Source: Betaproteobacteria bacterium | GTDB taxonomy: Bacteria; Pseudomonadota; Gammaproteobacteria; Burkholderiales; SG8-41 | Assembly (NCBI GenBank): GCA_016192825.1 | Contig: JACPTK010000074.1 | Location: forward strand, 1 to 64,000 | DNA: 64,000 bases | Reading direction: 5' to 3' | Shown: piece by piece, positions 53,846-63,151 of the stretch | Position numbering within the stretch: position 1 is the stretch's first letter | Layout: each line of letters begins with the position of its first letter | Position numbers and translations under genes: made by a program | Notes under the pieces: model-generated | What the model was told of the DNA's origin: nothing | Databases searched by the model: none | What the model saw: only the letters and a program-made list of their open reading frames with translations

Positions 53846-55108
53846 CTACTCCCCGTTCTCGGTCTTGCGGGCGAGCCGCACGCCGAGCTGCTTGAGCTTG
53901 CGGTATAGATGGGTGCGCTCGAGCCCGACGTTCTCCGCCACGCGGCTGATGTTGCCGCCCTCGCGCGCAATATGGTACTCGAAATAGGTGCGCTCGAAGG
54001 CGTCGCGCGCGTCGCGCAGCGGCATGTCAAACGCCAGATCGTGCGCGACCGGCGCCGGCGCGGCCGGGTGGGGAAGCGCGCGGCTCACTTCCTCCAGCGG
54101 AATCTGCTCGGAGGCGCACGTCAGGGCGAGCGTGCGAACCACGCTCTCGAGTTGCGCGAGGTTCCCGGGCCAGTCGTAGTTCCGCAACGCGTTCAGCGCG
54201 GCCGTGGTGAACTGGCGCGGCGGCGCCTCCTTCGCCTCCACCATGCGCGAGAGCGTCAGGTTGGCGATGTCGGGCACGTCCTCGCGGTGCTCGCGCAGGC
54301 TCGGCACGCGGATCGTCGTCGCCGCCAGCACGCCGTAAAGCCGGCTGTCGAACGCGCCCTGCGCCACCCGCTCCGCCAGCTCGCTGCTCGCGCCGCTGAC
54401 GAGTCGCACGTTGTAGCGCTCGATCTTGGATGCGGCCAGCAGCAGCCCTTTCTGCTCGACCCGGGACAGGTCCGCGACCTCCCGCAGGAACAGCGTGCCT
54501 TCGCGCGCCTGGCCGAGGAGCTCGAGCGGTGCTTCGGCGAGCGCGGAACGGTTCTCCGGTGCCACCCACGGCGTGTTGCGCTGGTGCAGGAACCGCGCCG
54601 CCAGCTCCAGGCCGCAACCCGGCTCCCCGGTGAGGAGCAGGGGCGTGCGCAGGCTCATGACCCGCTCGAGGCGCTGCTTCAGCTCGGCCACCAGCGGCGA
54701 GCGGCCCAGGCTCGCCAGCGACAGCGCCGATCGTGCCTGCTCGCCACCCTGCTTGAGCGCGCGCCCCACGGTGGCGAGCAGCTTCTGCAGCGCGATGGGC
54801 TTCTCCAGGAAGTCGTAGGCGCCGATGCGCGTCGCCTCGACCGCCGTGTCGATGGTGCCGTGTCCCGACATCATCACGACCGGCATGGTCAGCAGTCCCG
54901 CGGTCGCCCATTCCTTGAGCAGCGTGATGCCGTCGGTGTCGGGCATCCAGATGTCCAGCAGCACCAGGTCGGGGCGCGCCTGGGTGCGGAACGCGCGCGC
55001 TGCGCCCGCGTTCTCCGCGAGCCTCACCTGATAGCCTTCGTCGCTCAGGATCTCGGACAGCAGCTCGCGGATGCCGATTTCGTCGTCTACAACCAGAATT
55101 TGCTGCAT
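53846..55108 (-). CDS. ntrX: NtrX-like response regulator with degenerate AAA+ domain
   Basis: The 420-residue protein has a receiver domain (Asp8, Asp9, phospho-acceptor Asp52, Lys103), an AAA+-like middle and a Fis-type helix-turn-helix (AENVGLERTHLYRKLKQLGV). The Walker A reads GEPGCGLE (residues 161-168) where active sigma-54 activators have GE(S/T)GTGKE, so the ATP-binding Lys is lost. No GAFTGA loop is seen. It should therefore act as a DNA-binding regulator without sigma-54 remodelling. It is downstream of its kinase gene ntrY. Confidence 0.88.
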   Translation of the reverse strand: MQQILVVDDEIGIRELLSEILSDEGYQVRLAENAGAARAFRTQARPDLVLLDIWMPDTDGITLLKEWATAGLLTMPVVMMSGHGTIDTAVEATRIGAYDFLEKPIALQKLLATVGRALKQGGEQARSALSLASLGRSPLVAELKQRLERVMSLRTPLLLTGEPGCGLELAARFLHQRNTPWVAPENRSALAEAPLELLGQAREGTLFLREVADLSRVEQKGLLLAASKIERYNVRLVSGASSELAERVAQGAFDSRLYGVLAATTIRVPSLREHREDVPDIANLTLSRMVEAKEAPPRQFTTAALNALRNYDWPGNLAQLESVVRTLALTCASEQIPLEEVSRALPHPAAPAPVAHDLAFDMPLRDARDAFERTYFEYHIAREGGNISRVAENVGLERTHLYRKLKQLGVRLARKTENGE

Positions 55109-55129
55109 AGAAAAAATGCGGTCTCTAGT

Positions 55130-57340
55130 TTACACCCTGGCCTGCGCCATCGAGGGCCTTCGCGCGGCATCCTGCGCGCCGGACGGCAGCCGGATCGTGA
55201 TGCGCGCGCCGCGCGGGGCCATGTTCGCGATCGCCGCCGTGCCGCCGTGCTCTTCGACGATCTTCTTCACGATCGCGAGCCCCAGCCCGGTGCCCTTGGG
55301 CTTGGTGGTGACGTAGGGCTCGAACGCGCGCTGCATCATGCTCTCGGGAAAGCCGCAGCCATTGTCGGTCACTACGAGCTGCACCATGCGGTCCTCGACG
55401 CCGCTCTCGACGATGATGCGCGGCTCCCCGGTATCGGCCAGCGCGTCCTGCGAGTTCTGCAGCAAATTATGGATCACTTGCCGCAGCTGCGCGGCGTCGC
55501 CCACCACCGGGGGCAGCCTCGCGTCGAGGTCGAGCCGCACGCTCGGACCCAGCGAGGATTCGTAGAGCAGGAGCACCTCGCGCGTGAGCGCGTTGAGATC
55601 GACCTCGCGCAGCGAGGGCTCGGGCGTACGCGCGTACTGACTGAAAGCGTCCACCATGTTCTTCAGCGCCGCGACCTGGTTGACGATGGTCTGCGTCGAG
55701 CGCGTCAGCACCTCGGCATCGGCTTCCACGAGCTTGCCGGAGAGCTTCACTTGCAATCGCTCCGCGGAGAGCTGGATGGGCGTGAGCGGATTGCGGATCT
55801 CGTGCGCGAGCCGCCGCGCCACTTCGGCCCATGCCGCGGTACGCTGGGCCTCGGCCAGGTGCGTGATGTCGTCGAAGACCACGACGCACCCGCCTTCGGC
55901 GCCCTGCGGCAGGCGCGTGCCGCGCAGCAGCAGCAACTGGGTCCTGCCGTGAAGCGGGCGCTCGACCTGTTGCTCCCACGCGGTCGCCCCGGCGCGCTCG
56001 AACGCCGCCACGATCTCCCGTCCCAGCTCGGCGACGCCGGGAGCCGTTGCAGGCCAGCGTCCCGCGGTGGCGCCGACGAGTGACGCGATATCGATCCCGA
56101 GCAGCATCCCCGCGCTGCGATTGGCCGCGCGCAGATTGAGCTCTTCGTCGAACGCCAGCACGCCGGCGGATAGGTTGGCGAGCAGGCTTTCGAGATAGGC
56201 CTTCGCCTGGACGAGCGCCGCAGCGTGGCGCTCGGCCTGCGCGCGCGCTTCCGCCAGCTGCAGCGTCATGGCGTTGAACGACTGGGTCAGCATACCGAGC
56301 TCGTCACGGGAGTCGACCGCCGCGCGCTGGCTGAAATCGCCGCTCGCCACAGCACGCGTCCCCTCCACCAGCACCCCGAGCGGCGCCGACAGGCGGTCCG
56401 AGAGCACGAAGGCGAGCGCGGCCGCCGAAAGCAGCGCAAGCAACAGGGTAAGCGTGAGCGTCATCCCGTAGAGCCGCTTCAGTCCCCGCCGCGAGAGCGT
56501 AAGTTCCTGGTACTGCCGGTACCCGGACTGCACCGCCTCGGCGTCGCGCGCCAGCTGCGCCGGCACCGGCTGCAGCAGCTGGAGCACGCGGGGTCCCTCG
56601 GCGATGGGAAGCACCGGCACCGGTGCCAGCACGCGCAGATAGAGTCCCTTGTCGGGGATCGCCTCGATCGCGCTGTAGGCACGGTTGAGCCGGATCTCCC
56701 GCAGCGCCGAGGCGGCTGGCGGGTCCGGCATGAGCCCCACGCGTTCGTTACCGGCGAATGCGAGGATCCTGCCGCGCTCGCTGTAGAGCGTCGCCTCCTC
56801 GACGCCCGCCTGCTCGCGCAGCGCGCTCAACGCGGCCAGGTGCTCGTCCGTCGGGCGCGCCGAGAGCGCGAGCGCCATGCCGTCGGCTTTTGCCGCGAGC
56901 TCCTTCAGCACGCCGTCGAGCGCGCCGCGCCCGAGGTTGATCCCACCCTCGAGCGCTCGGTCCACGCGCACCTCGAACCAGGATTCGATCGAGCGCGCCA
57001 GAAAATTAAGCGACATGCCATAGATCAGCGCGCCCGGTAGCACCGCCATCAGCGCGAACAGCAGCGCCAGCCGCAGCGTCAACTTGGCGCCGAACACGCC
57101 GGCCGTGAGCTTGCGCCGCAGCGTGAGCAGCTGGTAGACGACAAGGGCGACGAGCATGAGCGCCACCGCGCCATTCAGCGCGAGGAGCCACGGGTACTGC
57201 TCGGCGAACAGCGCGGTGTTGGCACTTGCGGTTGCGAGCAGGAACAGCGCGATCGCGCCCAGGCCCACGCACAGAATCAGCACGTAGCGCACGGCGGCGC
57301 TCGGCATGGCGGGGCGGGGATGCGGTGTGACGCTGCTCAT
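55130..57340 (-). CDS. ntrY: NtrY-like sensor histidine kinase
   Basis: The 736-residue kinase has several N-terminal membrane helices (YVLILCVGLGAIALFLLATA and others), a periplasmic part, a HAMP domain near DRLSAPLGVLVEGTRAVASG and a PAS domain. The kinase core has H-box ARRLAHEIRNPLTPIQLSAE, N-box HNLLQNSQDAL, and G-boxes TDNGCGFP and GTGLGLAIVKKIVEEHGG. I use ATG 57340, which overlaps the DUF4390 stop (57337-57340). It phosphorylates NtrX; in relatives the pair responds to nitrogen or redox conditions. Confidence 0.9.
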   Translation of the reverse strand: MSSVTPHPRPAMPSAAVRYVLILCVGLGAIALFLLATASANTALFAEQYPWLLALNGAVALMLVALVVYQLLTLRRKLTAGVFGAKLTLRLALLFALMAVLPGALIYGMSLNFLARSIESWFEVRVDRALEGGINLGRGALDGVLKELAAKADGMALALSARPTDEHLAALSALREQAGVEEATLYSERGRILAFAGNERVGLMPDPPAASALREIRLNRAYSAIEAIPDKGLYLRVLAPVPVLPIAEGPRVLQLLQPVPAQLARDAEAVQSGYRQYQELTLSRRGLKRLYGMTLTLTLLLALLSAAALAFVLSDRLSAPLGVLVEGTRAVASGDFSQRAAVDSRDELGMLTQSFNAMTLQLAEARAQAERHAAALVQAKAYLESLLANLSAGVLAFDEELNLRAANRSAGMLLGIDIASLVGATAGRWPATAPGVAELGREIVAAFERAGATAWEQQVERPLHGRTQLLLLRGTRLPQGAEGGCVVVFDDITHLAEAQRTAAWAEVARRLAHEIRNPLTPIQLSAERLQVKLSGKLVEADAEVLTRSTQTIVNQVAALKNMVDAFSQYARTPEPSLREVDLNALTREVLLLYESSLGPSVRLDLDARLPPVVGDAAQLRQVIHNLLQNSQDALADTGEPRIIVESGVEDRMVQLVVTDNGCGFPESMMQRAFEPYVTTKPKGTGLGLAIVKKIVEEHGGTAAIANMAPRGARITIRLPSGAQDAARRPSMAQARV

Positions 57341-57918
57341 GGGGAGACCGTCCAGCGGTGCCAATCGGAAGACAGGCTCCAGTCGCGTGAACCGACGGTG
57401 CTGATCTGGAACGGCCGCGGCAGCTGGGATGTATCCAGTCGCAGACGAAGCGCCGCGGTGTAACTCGCGCCCTTGCCCAGTGCGCCCGGCTCGGCGATCT
57501 CGCGCAACCGCACCCGGCTCATGAAAGCAAGCGCGTCCGCGAGCGAGGCGAAATTCTGGTAGAGGGTGCCGATGCCGACGCGATACTGGCGGGTCAGCGC
57601 GTTGAACGAGAGGCGATACTGTTGCCGGCTGTTGGCGATTTTTTCGTTGAACCAATACCAGCGCGGACGGATCAGCTCGAACTCGAGCGTGAAATGGAGC
57701 GGCACGCCCTTGTTGAGCGCGTCCTCCAGCGTATGCGTGAGCGCGATGTCGAAGTCGGCCTCGAGAAAATAGCCGTCCTCCGCAGCGACCAACGCCGCCT
57801 TCCTGACCTCGATGCCCTCGGCCAGGCCGGGCGTCGCCGCGGCGATGCCGAAGAGCAGCGCCGCCAGTGCGGCAAGCCCGCTAAGCCTTCTGCAGCAAAG
57901 CGTAGAAGAAGCCGTCAT
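57337..57918 (-). CDS. DUF4390-family exported protein
   Basis: This 193-residue exported protein starts with a signal peptide (LSGLAALAALLFGIAAATPG) and has a beta-rich body: VAAEDGYFLEADFDIALTHT, LEFELIRPRWYWFNEKIANS and the C-terminal WSLSSDWHRWTV. It matches the DUF4390 proteins found between rsmB and ntrY in many Betaproteobacteria. The function is not known. It overlaps rsmB by 38 bp at its start and ntrY by 4 bp at its end. Confidence 0.88.
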   Translation of the reverse strand: MTASSTLCCRRLSGLAALAALLFGIAAATPGLAEGIEVRKAALVAAEDGYFLEADFDIALTHTLEDALNKGVPLHFTLEFELIRPRWYWFNEKIANSRQQYRLSFNALTRQYRVGIGTLYQNFASLADALAFMSRVRLREIAEPGALGKGASYTAALRLRLDTSQLPRPFQISTVGSRDWSLSSDWHRWTVSP

Positions 57919-59164
57919 GCCGTCTGTCCGGAAGCAATTGGCCGGCTGGCAGTTGTATGTCGTTGTCGACCGCCGGAAGGGTCAGGCGCGTCACGTCCCG
58001 ATGGCGCTCCAGAAACCGCGCAACCTGCTCGTGGTTTTCCTCGTGGAACACGGAACAGGTTGCGTACAGCAATTTACCACCACTGGCGAGCGTCTGCCAC
58101 AATGCATCGAGCATGCGGCTCTGCGTCTGCGCGAACTGCGCGATGTCGGTCTGGCGGCGCAGCCACTTGATGTCGGGATGGCGCCGCGCGACGCCCGACG
58201 CGCTGCACGGTGCGTCGAGCAGGATGCGGTCGAACAGCGCGCCGTCCCACCAGGATGCCGGCTCGCGGACATCGCCGCAGACGATGTGCGCTTCGAGTCG
58301 CAGCCGCTCGAGGTTCGAGCGCACGCGCTCCAGCCGCGCGCCGTCGTTGTCGAGCGCGGTGAGTTCGACGTCGGACAGCTCGAGGGCGTGCGTGGCCTTG
58401 CCGCCGGGAGCCGCGCACGCGTCGAGCACGCGCATGCCGTCGACGAGGCCGAGCATCGGCGCCGCGAGCTGGGCCGCGGCATCCTGCACCGACACCAGCC
58501 CTTCGGCCCATCCCGGAATGCGTTCGGCAGGAAGCGGTTTTTCCAGCAGCACGGCGCTCGCGCCGCACGCTTCCGCGCGGACGCGGTGCCTCGCGAGCCG
58601 ATCCAGATATTCGGCGACACTCGCGCGGCGCCGGTTCACGCGCACGGCAAGCGGCGGGCGCGTGTTATCCGCCTCGAGCACCGCCGCGTAATGCGCCGGG
58701 TACTGGGCGCGAAGCTTGTCGATCCACCATTGCGGATGGGAATAGCGCGCGGTCTCGACGCGCTGCACGCGGGTGTTCAATGCCGGGCGCAGGCGCAGGA
58801 AATTGCGCAGCACCGCGTTGACCAGTCCCATCGCGGAAGTGAGCCCGAGGGCCTTGCAGGCGCGCACTGCGTGGTCCACGACCGCGTGCGGCGCGGCGCG
58901 TGTGCGATCGAGCTGGTAGAGCGCGATTAGCAGCAGGGCACGCAGCCGCGCGTCCTCGAGGGGCTTCCTCAGAAGCACTTCGAGCAGCGCATGGAGCCGG
59001 CCGTAGAATCGCAGGGCGCCGTAGGCGAGATCCTGGGCCGCGGCTCGGCTGCGCGCATCGAGCTGCGCGTGCCGGCGCCACGCCGACACGAGTTCGGCGT
59101 CGAGGCTGCGCCCGGCGAGCACGCCGCGAAGCACGGCGGCCGCAATTCTTTGTTCCTCAATCAC
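57881..59164 (-). CDS. rsmB: 16S rRNA (cytosine-967 C5) methyltransferase
   Basis: This 427-residue enzyme methylates C967 of 16S rRNA. It has an N-terminal NusB-like RNA-binding domain (QDLAYGALRFYGRLHALLEV). The Rossmann methyltransferase domain has VLDACAAPGGKATHALEL, DRILLDAPCSASGVARRHPD (motif IV Cys) and LLYATCSVFHEENHEQVARF (motif VI catalytic Cys). It overlaps fmt by eight bases and DUF4390 by 38, so the series def-fmt-rsmB is tightly packed. Confidence 0.93.
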   Translation of the reverse strand: MIEEQRIAAAVLRGVLAGRSLDAELVSAWRRHAQLDARSRAAAQDLAYGALRFYGRLHALLEVLLRKPLEDARLRALLLIALYQLDRTRAAPHAVVDHAVRACKALGLTSAMGLVNAVLRNFLRLRPALNTRVQRVETARYSHPQWWIDKLRAQYPAHYAAVLEADNTRPPLAVRVNRRRASVAEYLDRLARHRVRAEACGASAVLLEKPLPAERIPGWAEGLVSVQDAAAQLAAPMLGLVDGMRVLDACAAPGGKATHALELSDVELTALDNDGARLERVRSNLERLRLEAHIVCGDVREPASWWDGALFDRILLDAPCSASGVARRHPDIKWLRRQTDIAQFAQTQSRMLDALWQTLASGGKLLYATCSVFHEENHEQVARFLERHRDVTRLTLPAVDNDIQLPAGQLLPDRRHDGFFYALLQKA

Positions 59165-60083
59165 CGGCGGAGGCGAAACGCGTCCCGCGCGTCAGGTTGA
59201 AGCCGGACAGGAAGGCTTGCGCGGGGAGGCGCCTGCCGCCGTCGCGCTGCAACTCGGTGATGCGCAGTGCGCCGTCGCCGCAAGCCACCACGATGCCGTC
59301 CGGTCCCGCCGCGCTCACCGTCCCCGGGGCTGCATCGGCCTGCGGCTCGACAACACCGTGCCATATCTTCAGCATTCTACTTTCCAGCCGGGTTCGGGCG
59401 CCGGGCGCGGGGTCGAGAGCGCGCAGCTGGCGTTCGACCGCCATCGCGGGCCTGCGCCAGTCGATCTCCAGGTCTGCCTTGCCGATGCGGGAGGCATAGG
59501 TGGCGGCAGCGGCCTCCTGCTCCCGCGGCGCAGGATTCGTGGCCAGCGCTTCAACCAGCATCTTCGCGCCAAGCGCGGCGAGCCGGTCGCGCAACGTGCC
59601 TGCGGTATCGTGCGCGGCGATGGGGATCGCCCGCTGGAGCAGGATCGGGCCGGTATCGAGGCCCGCATCCATTTGCATGATGCTCACGCCCGTCTCGGTG
59701 TCGCCGGCGAGCAGCGCGCGTTGGATCGGCGCCGCCCCGCGCCAACGCGGCAGCAGCGATGCGTGCACGTTGATGCAACCGCGCGGCGGCAGCTTGAGCA
59801 GCGTCGACGGCAGTATCAGCCCGTAGGCCACCACCACCATCACTTCAGGGCCGGCCGCCGCAACGATTTCATGTACCGCCGAGTCCCCCAGCCTGTCGGG
59901 CTGTGACAACGCTAGGCCGCGGTCAAGCGCGAGCCGCTTCACCGCCGAAGACTGGGCTTTCAGGCCGCGACCGGCCGGCCGGTCCGGCTGGGTCAGGACG
60001 AGGGTGACCTCGTGCCTCGCCTGCAACAGGGCTTCCAGCGATACTGCGGCAAACTCAGGCGTGCCTGCAAAGACGAGCTTCAA
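59157..60083 (-). CDS. fmt: Methionyl-tRNA formyltransferase
   Basis: The 308-residue enzyme formylates initiator Met-tRNA. It shows MKLVFAGTPEFAAVSLEALL, VVVAYGLILPSTLL, the catalytic CINVHASLLPRWRGAAPIQR (Asn and His) with GDTETGVSIMQMDAGLDTG (Asp), and a C-terminal tRNA-binding domain. Its start lies one base after the def stop. Confidence 0.95.
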   Translation of the reverse strand: MKLVFAGTPEFAAVSLEALLQARHEVTLVLTQPDRPAGRGLKAQSSAVKRLALDRGLALSQPDRLGDSAVHEIVAAAGPEVMVVVAYGLILPSTLLKLPPRGCINVHASLLPRWRGAAPIQRALLAGDTETGVSIMQMDAGLDTGPILLQRAIPIAAHDTAGTLRDRLAALGAKMLVEALATNPAPREQEAAAATYASRIGKADLEIDWRRPAMAVERQLRALDPAPGARTRLESRMLKIWHGVVEPQADAAPGTVSAAGPDGIVVACGDGALRITELQRDGGRRLPAQAFLSGFNLTRGTRFASAGD

Positions 60084-60614
60084 TCAGAGCGCGAGACGGC
60101 GGGCGTCCGGCGGGGGCGTCCGCCGTACCTGCTTCTTGATCCGGTTGAGGATGCGGCGTTGCTTGAGGCGGGAAAGCTTCTCCACGAATACCTTCCCCTC
60201 GAGATGATCCATTTCATGCTGGATACATACCGCGAGCAGCCCTTCCGCCTCCAGGGTGAACGGTCGGCCGTCGGCGTCCTGCGCGCGCACCGTCACGCGC
60301 TCGGCGCGCCGCACTTTTTCATACACGCCGGGCAGCGACAGGCAGCCTTCTTCGCGCTCGACCTCGCCACCGGCAGCGATCAGTTCCGGGTTCACGAACA
60401 CGCAAAGCTGGTCGTGCGTTTCGGAGATATCGATCACAATCACCCGCATATGCACATTGACCTGTGTTGCGGCCAGACCAATGCCCGGGGCTGAATACAT
60501 CGACTCAGTCATATCATTGATTAATTGGCGAATTCTGTCATCGACGCGATCGACCTTGGCGGCGACTTGGTGGAGCCTCGGGTCCGGGTAGTGCAGGATG
60601 GGGAGCAAAGCCAT
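60084..60614 (-). CDS. def: Peptide deformylase
   Basis: This 176-residue metalloenzyme removes the formyl group from new proteins. Metal and catalytic motifs are GIGLAATQ (residues 44-51), EEGCLSLPG (Cys91) and QHEMDH (His133, Glu134, His137). It has a basic C-terminal tail ([20 protein letters not shown]). It is the first gene of the minus-strand run and divergent from the LysM gene. Confidence 0.95.
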   Translation of the reverse strand: MALLPILHYPDPRLHQVAAKVDRVDDRIRQLINDMTESMYSAPGIGLAATQVNVHMRVIVIDISETHDQLCVFVNPELIAAGGEVEREEGCLSLPGVYEKVRRAERVTVRAQDADGRPFTLEAEGLLAVCIQHEMDHLEGKVFVEKLSRLKQRRILNRIKKQVRRTPPPDARRLAL

Positions 60615-60727
60615 AAAAAAGCTTGCTAATTTAATCAGCTAGATGCAGAATTTAAACCAATATCTCGGGCGCAGTTCCGATGTAGGGGCTGCGCCTGCTG
60701 GTCTCTTCTCTTAATTGGGGGCGTTCC

Positions 60728-61882
60728 ATGCGTAAGACAATTATATCCCTGATTTTGCTGATGACTCCGTTGGTCCCGGCGCTGGCGGCGGATGCCGGCG
60801 CATTGAAGGACGACGCCCCCGACCGCTACACGGTGGTTCGGGGCGACACCCTGTGGTCGATCTCCGGCCGGTTCCTCAAGGATCCGTGGAAGTGGCCCGA
60901 GATCTGGAAAATGAATCAGGAACAGATCAAGAATCCCCATCGTATCTACCCGGGTGATGTTGTCGTGCTCGACCGCTCGGGACAGCAGGCGCAACTGCGT
61001 CTGGTCCAAAGCCAGGGCGGCAGCATCGTCAAGCTCTCACCCCGGACCCGCGTCGAGCCGCTCAAGGATGCAGCAGTCCCGGCGATCCCGCCATCGGCCA
61101 TCGGGCCTTTCCTCTCTCGCCCGCTGGTGGTCGGACAGACCGAGCTCGACAACACGCCGTCCATCCTGGCCACCGAGGAGAACCGGGTCGCAATCGGCGC
61201 CGGCAGCATTGCCTACGTCGAGCGGCTGCCCACCGATCAAGGCGACGTGTGGCAGGTGTTCCGTCGCGGCGACGCGCTGGTCGACCCGGAAACCAACGAG
61301 ACGCTCGGTTACCAGGCGACGTACCTCGGCGAGGCGCGCGTGCTCAAGTACGGCGCGCAAAGCACGATCCAGATCACCAAGTCGTCGCAGGAAATCTCCG
61401 CCGGCGACCGCCTGCTGCCCGCGGCCCGGGAGAGACCGACTTTCTCGTATGTGCCGCACGCCCCGGCGAAGTCAGTGCGCGGCCGCATCGTTTCGACCTA
61501 CGGCAACCTGGGCGAAACCGGGCCGGCCGGCATCGTGGCGCTGTCCCGCGGCTCGAACGACGGGCTCGAGGTCGGGCACGTGCTGGCGATCCACCGCAGC
61601 CAGAGTACCTCCCGTTATGAGACACGCACCTCGCCGCTCTTCGGCCGCCAGGGACCGAGCGGGAGCGATTCGCCGCGCGTCTATTACGCCGAGCAGGTCT
61701 CCACACGGGATTCGCCGCTGTACGAGCAGGGCCAGCCGATCAGCGAGAAGGACATCGCCACGCTGCCCGACGAGCGCTACGGTCTCGTGCTGGTGTTCCG
61801 CACTTTCGACCGCGCCGCGTTCGGCCTGGTGATGCAGGCCTCGCGCCCGGTAGCGGTCAACGATCTCGTCACCAATCCCTGA
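60728..61882 (+). CDS. Exported LysM-domain protein
   Basis: This 384-residue exported protein has a signal peptide (SLILLMTPLVPALA, cut before ADAG) and one LysM peptidoglycan-binding domain (residues about 33-80, YTVVRGDTLWSISGRFLKDP). A long beta-rich region follows (GSIAYVERLPTDQGDVWQVF; FSYVPHAPAKSVRGRIVSTY). Proteins of this layout are regularly encoded between def and dprA in Betaproteobacteria. The function is not proven; a cell-wall role is inferred from LysM. GAAUU-type ribosome-binding signals are weak. It is followed by two hairpins. Confidence 0.87.
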   Translation: MRKTIISLILLMTPLVPALAADAGALKDDAPDRYTVVRGDTLWSISGRFLKDPWKWPEIWKMNQEQIKNPHRIYPGDVVVLDRSGQQAQLRLVQSQGGSIVKLSPRTRVEPLKDAAVPAIPPSAIGPFLSRPLVVGQTELDNTPSILATEENRVAIGAGSIAYVERLPTDQGDVWQVFRRGDALVDPETNETLGYQATYLGEARVLKYGAQSTIQITKSSQEISAGDRLLPAARERPTFSYVPHAPAKSVRGRIVSTYGNLGETGPAGIVALSRGSNDGLEVGHVLAIHRSQSTSRYETRTSPLFGRQGPSGSDSPRVYYAEQVSTRDSPLYEQGQPISEKDIATLPDERYGLVLVFRTFDRAAFGLVMQASRPVAVNDLVTNP

Positions 61883-61886
61883 GAAC

Positions 61887-61940
61887 CACGGGAGGTTTCC
61901 CTCCCGTGACCAGCGCTTCCGTGCCGCGCTCGCGCGGCAC
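61887..61940 (+). terminator. Two adjacent hairpins after the LysM gene
   Basis: CACGGGAGG-TTTC-CCTCCCGTG (61887-61908) is a perfect 9-bp stem with a four-base loop. GTGCCGCG-CTCG-CGCGGCAC (61921-61940) is a perfect 8-bp stem, followed by a weak T-run (CCATTTTCC). They separate the LysM gene from dprA. There is no strong U tract, so attenuation is as possible as termination. Confidence 0.6.
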
Positions 61941-61964
61941 GACTCCATTTTCCGTTCCGGCGCC

Positions 61965-63053
61965 ATGCCGCTTGACGAGGATCTCGCCGCATGGCTCAGG
62001 TTAAGCCTGACCCCGGGCCTCGGCGGTGCGGGCGCGCGCAGGCTGCTCACCGCATTCGGCGATCCGAAGCGCGCGGTCGGCGCGAGTCGCACCGCGCTCG
62101 CGCGACACGTTCCGGATAAGGTTGCGGCCGCGATCCAGCAAGGCGGCATGCATGAGGCGGTTTGGCACGTCGGCGCGTGGCTGGAGGACCCGACGAATCA
62201 TGTCGTGACCCTCGCAGACGCCGGCTATCCCGGACAACTCCTGCAGCTTGCGGATCCGCCGTTGCTCATCTACGTCAAGGGGCGCCTCGAATTGCTGTCG
62301 CGACCGTCGCTGGCGGTGGTTGGCAGCCGCCATGCAACCGCCCAGGGCGCAGCCAATGCGGAGTCCTTCGCCCGAACGCTTTCCGACTCCGGTCTGACCA
62401 TCGTGAGCGGGCTCGCGCTTGGCATCGACGCCGCGGCGCACCGCGGCGGTCTCGGCGGCGCCGCGAGCAGCATCGCCGTGCTCGGCACCGGCGCCGACAT
62501 CGTTTATCCGGCGCGCAACCGCGCGCTCGCGCACGAGCTTGCCGCCCGCGGCGCGCTGGTGTCCGATTTTCCGCTCGGCACGCGCCCGCTTCCCGCCAAC
62601 TTCCCGCAGCGCAACCGCCTCATCAGCGGCCTCGCGCTCGGCTGCCTGGTGGTGGAGGCGGCGGCGGACAGCGGCTCGCTCATCACGGCGCGCCTCGCCG
62701 CCGACCAGGGCAGGGAGGTGTTCGCGCTTCCCGGCTCGATCCACTCGCCGCTCGCCAAGGGCTGCCATGCGCTGATCAAGCAGGGGGCGAAGCTCGTGGA
62801 AAGCGCGAGCGACATCCTGGAAGAGTTGCGCCTGCCGGCGCCCGCGCCGGCCGAGTCGGCGCCCCATCCCGCCGCCGATGCGCGCGCGCAAGCGCTGCTC
62901 GACGCGCTGGGTCACGATCCCTGCGACCTCGATACGCTCGCCGCGCGCTGCGGCCTTGCCGCCTCCGAAATCGCCGCGCTGATCACGCAACTCGAGCTCG
63001 ACGGTCGCATCGCTCCCCTGCCCGGCGGCTTGTATCAACGCCTGCGCCGTTAG
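61965..63053 (+). CDS. dprA: DNA-processing protein DprA
   Basis: This 362-residue protein protects incoming single-stranded DNA and loads RecA during natural transformation. It has an N-terminal SAM-like region (AAWLRLSLTPGLGGAGARRL). The Rossmann core has VVGSRHATAQGAANAESFAR, TIVSGLALGIDAAAHRGGLG, TGADIVYPARNRAL and NRLISGLALGCLVVEAAADS. The C-terminal winged helix reads LDTLAARCGLAASEIAALIT. It lies in the usual place between the LysM gene and the topoisomerase gene. Confidence 0.92.
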   Translation: MPLDEDLAAWLRLSLTPGLGGAGARRLLTAFGDPKRAVGASRTALARHVPDKVAAAIQQGGMHEAVWHVGAWLEDPTNHVVTLADAGYPGQLLQLADPPLLIYVKGRLELLSRPSLAVVGSRHATAQGAANAESFARTLSDSGLTIVSGLALGIDAAAHRGGLGGAASSIAVLGTGADIVYPARNRALAHELAARGALVSDFPLGTRPLPANFPQRNRLISGLALGCLVVEAAADSGSLITARLAADQGREVFALPGSIHSPLAKGCHALIKQGAKLVESASDILEELRLPAPAPAESAPHPAADARAQALLDALGHDPCDLDTLAARCGLAASEIAALITQLELDGRIAPLPGGLYQRLRR

Positions 63054-63151
63054 CGGCTCGCGGCAGCGCCTGTTGCGAAAAACTTGCCTGGACAGTTTTT
63101 TGTACTTATCATCGTGCGCTCTTTTGCCACGCCCTCGTCCGCGCTGCGCGC

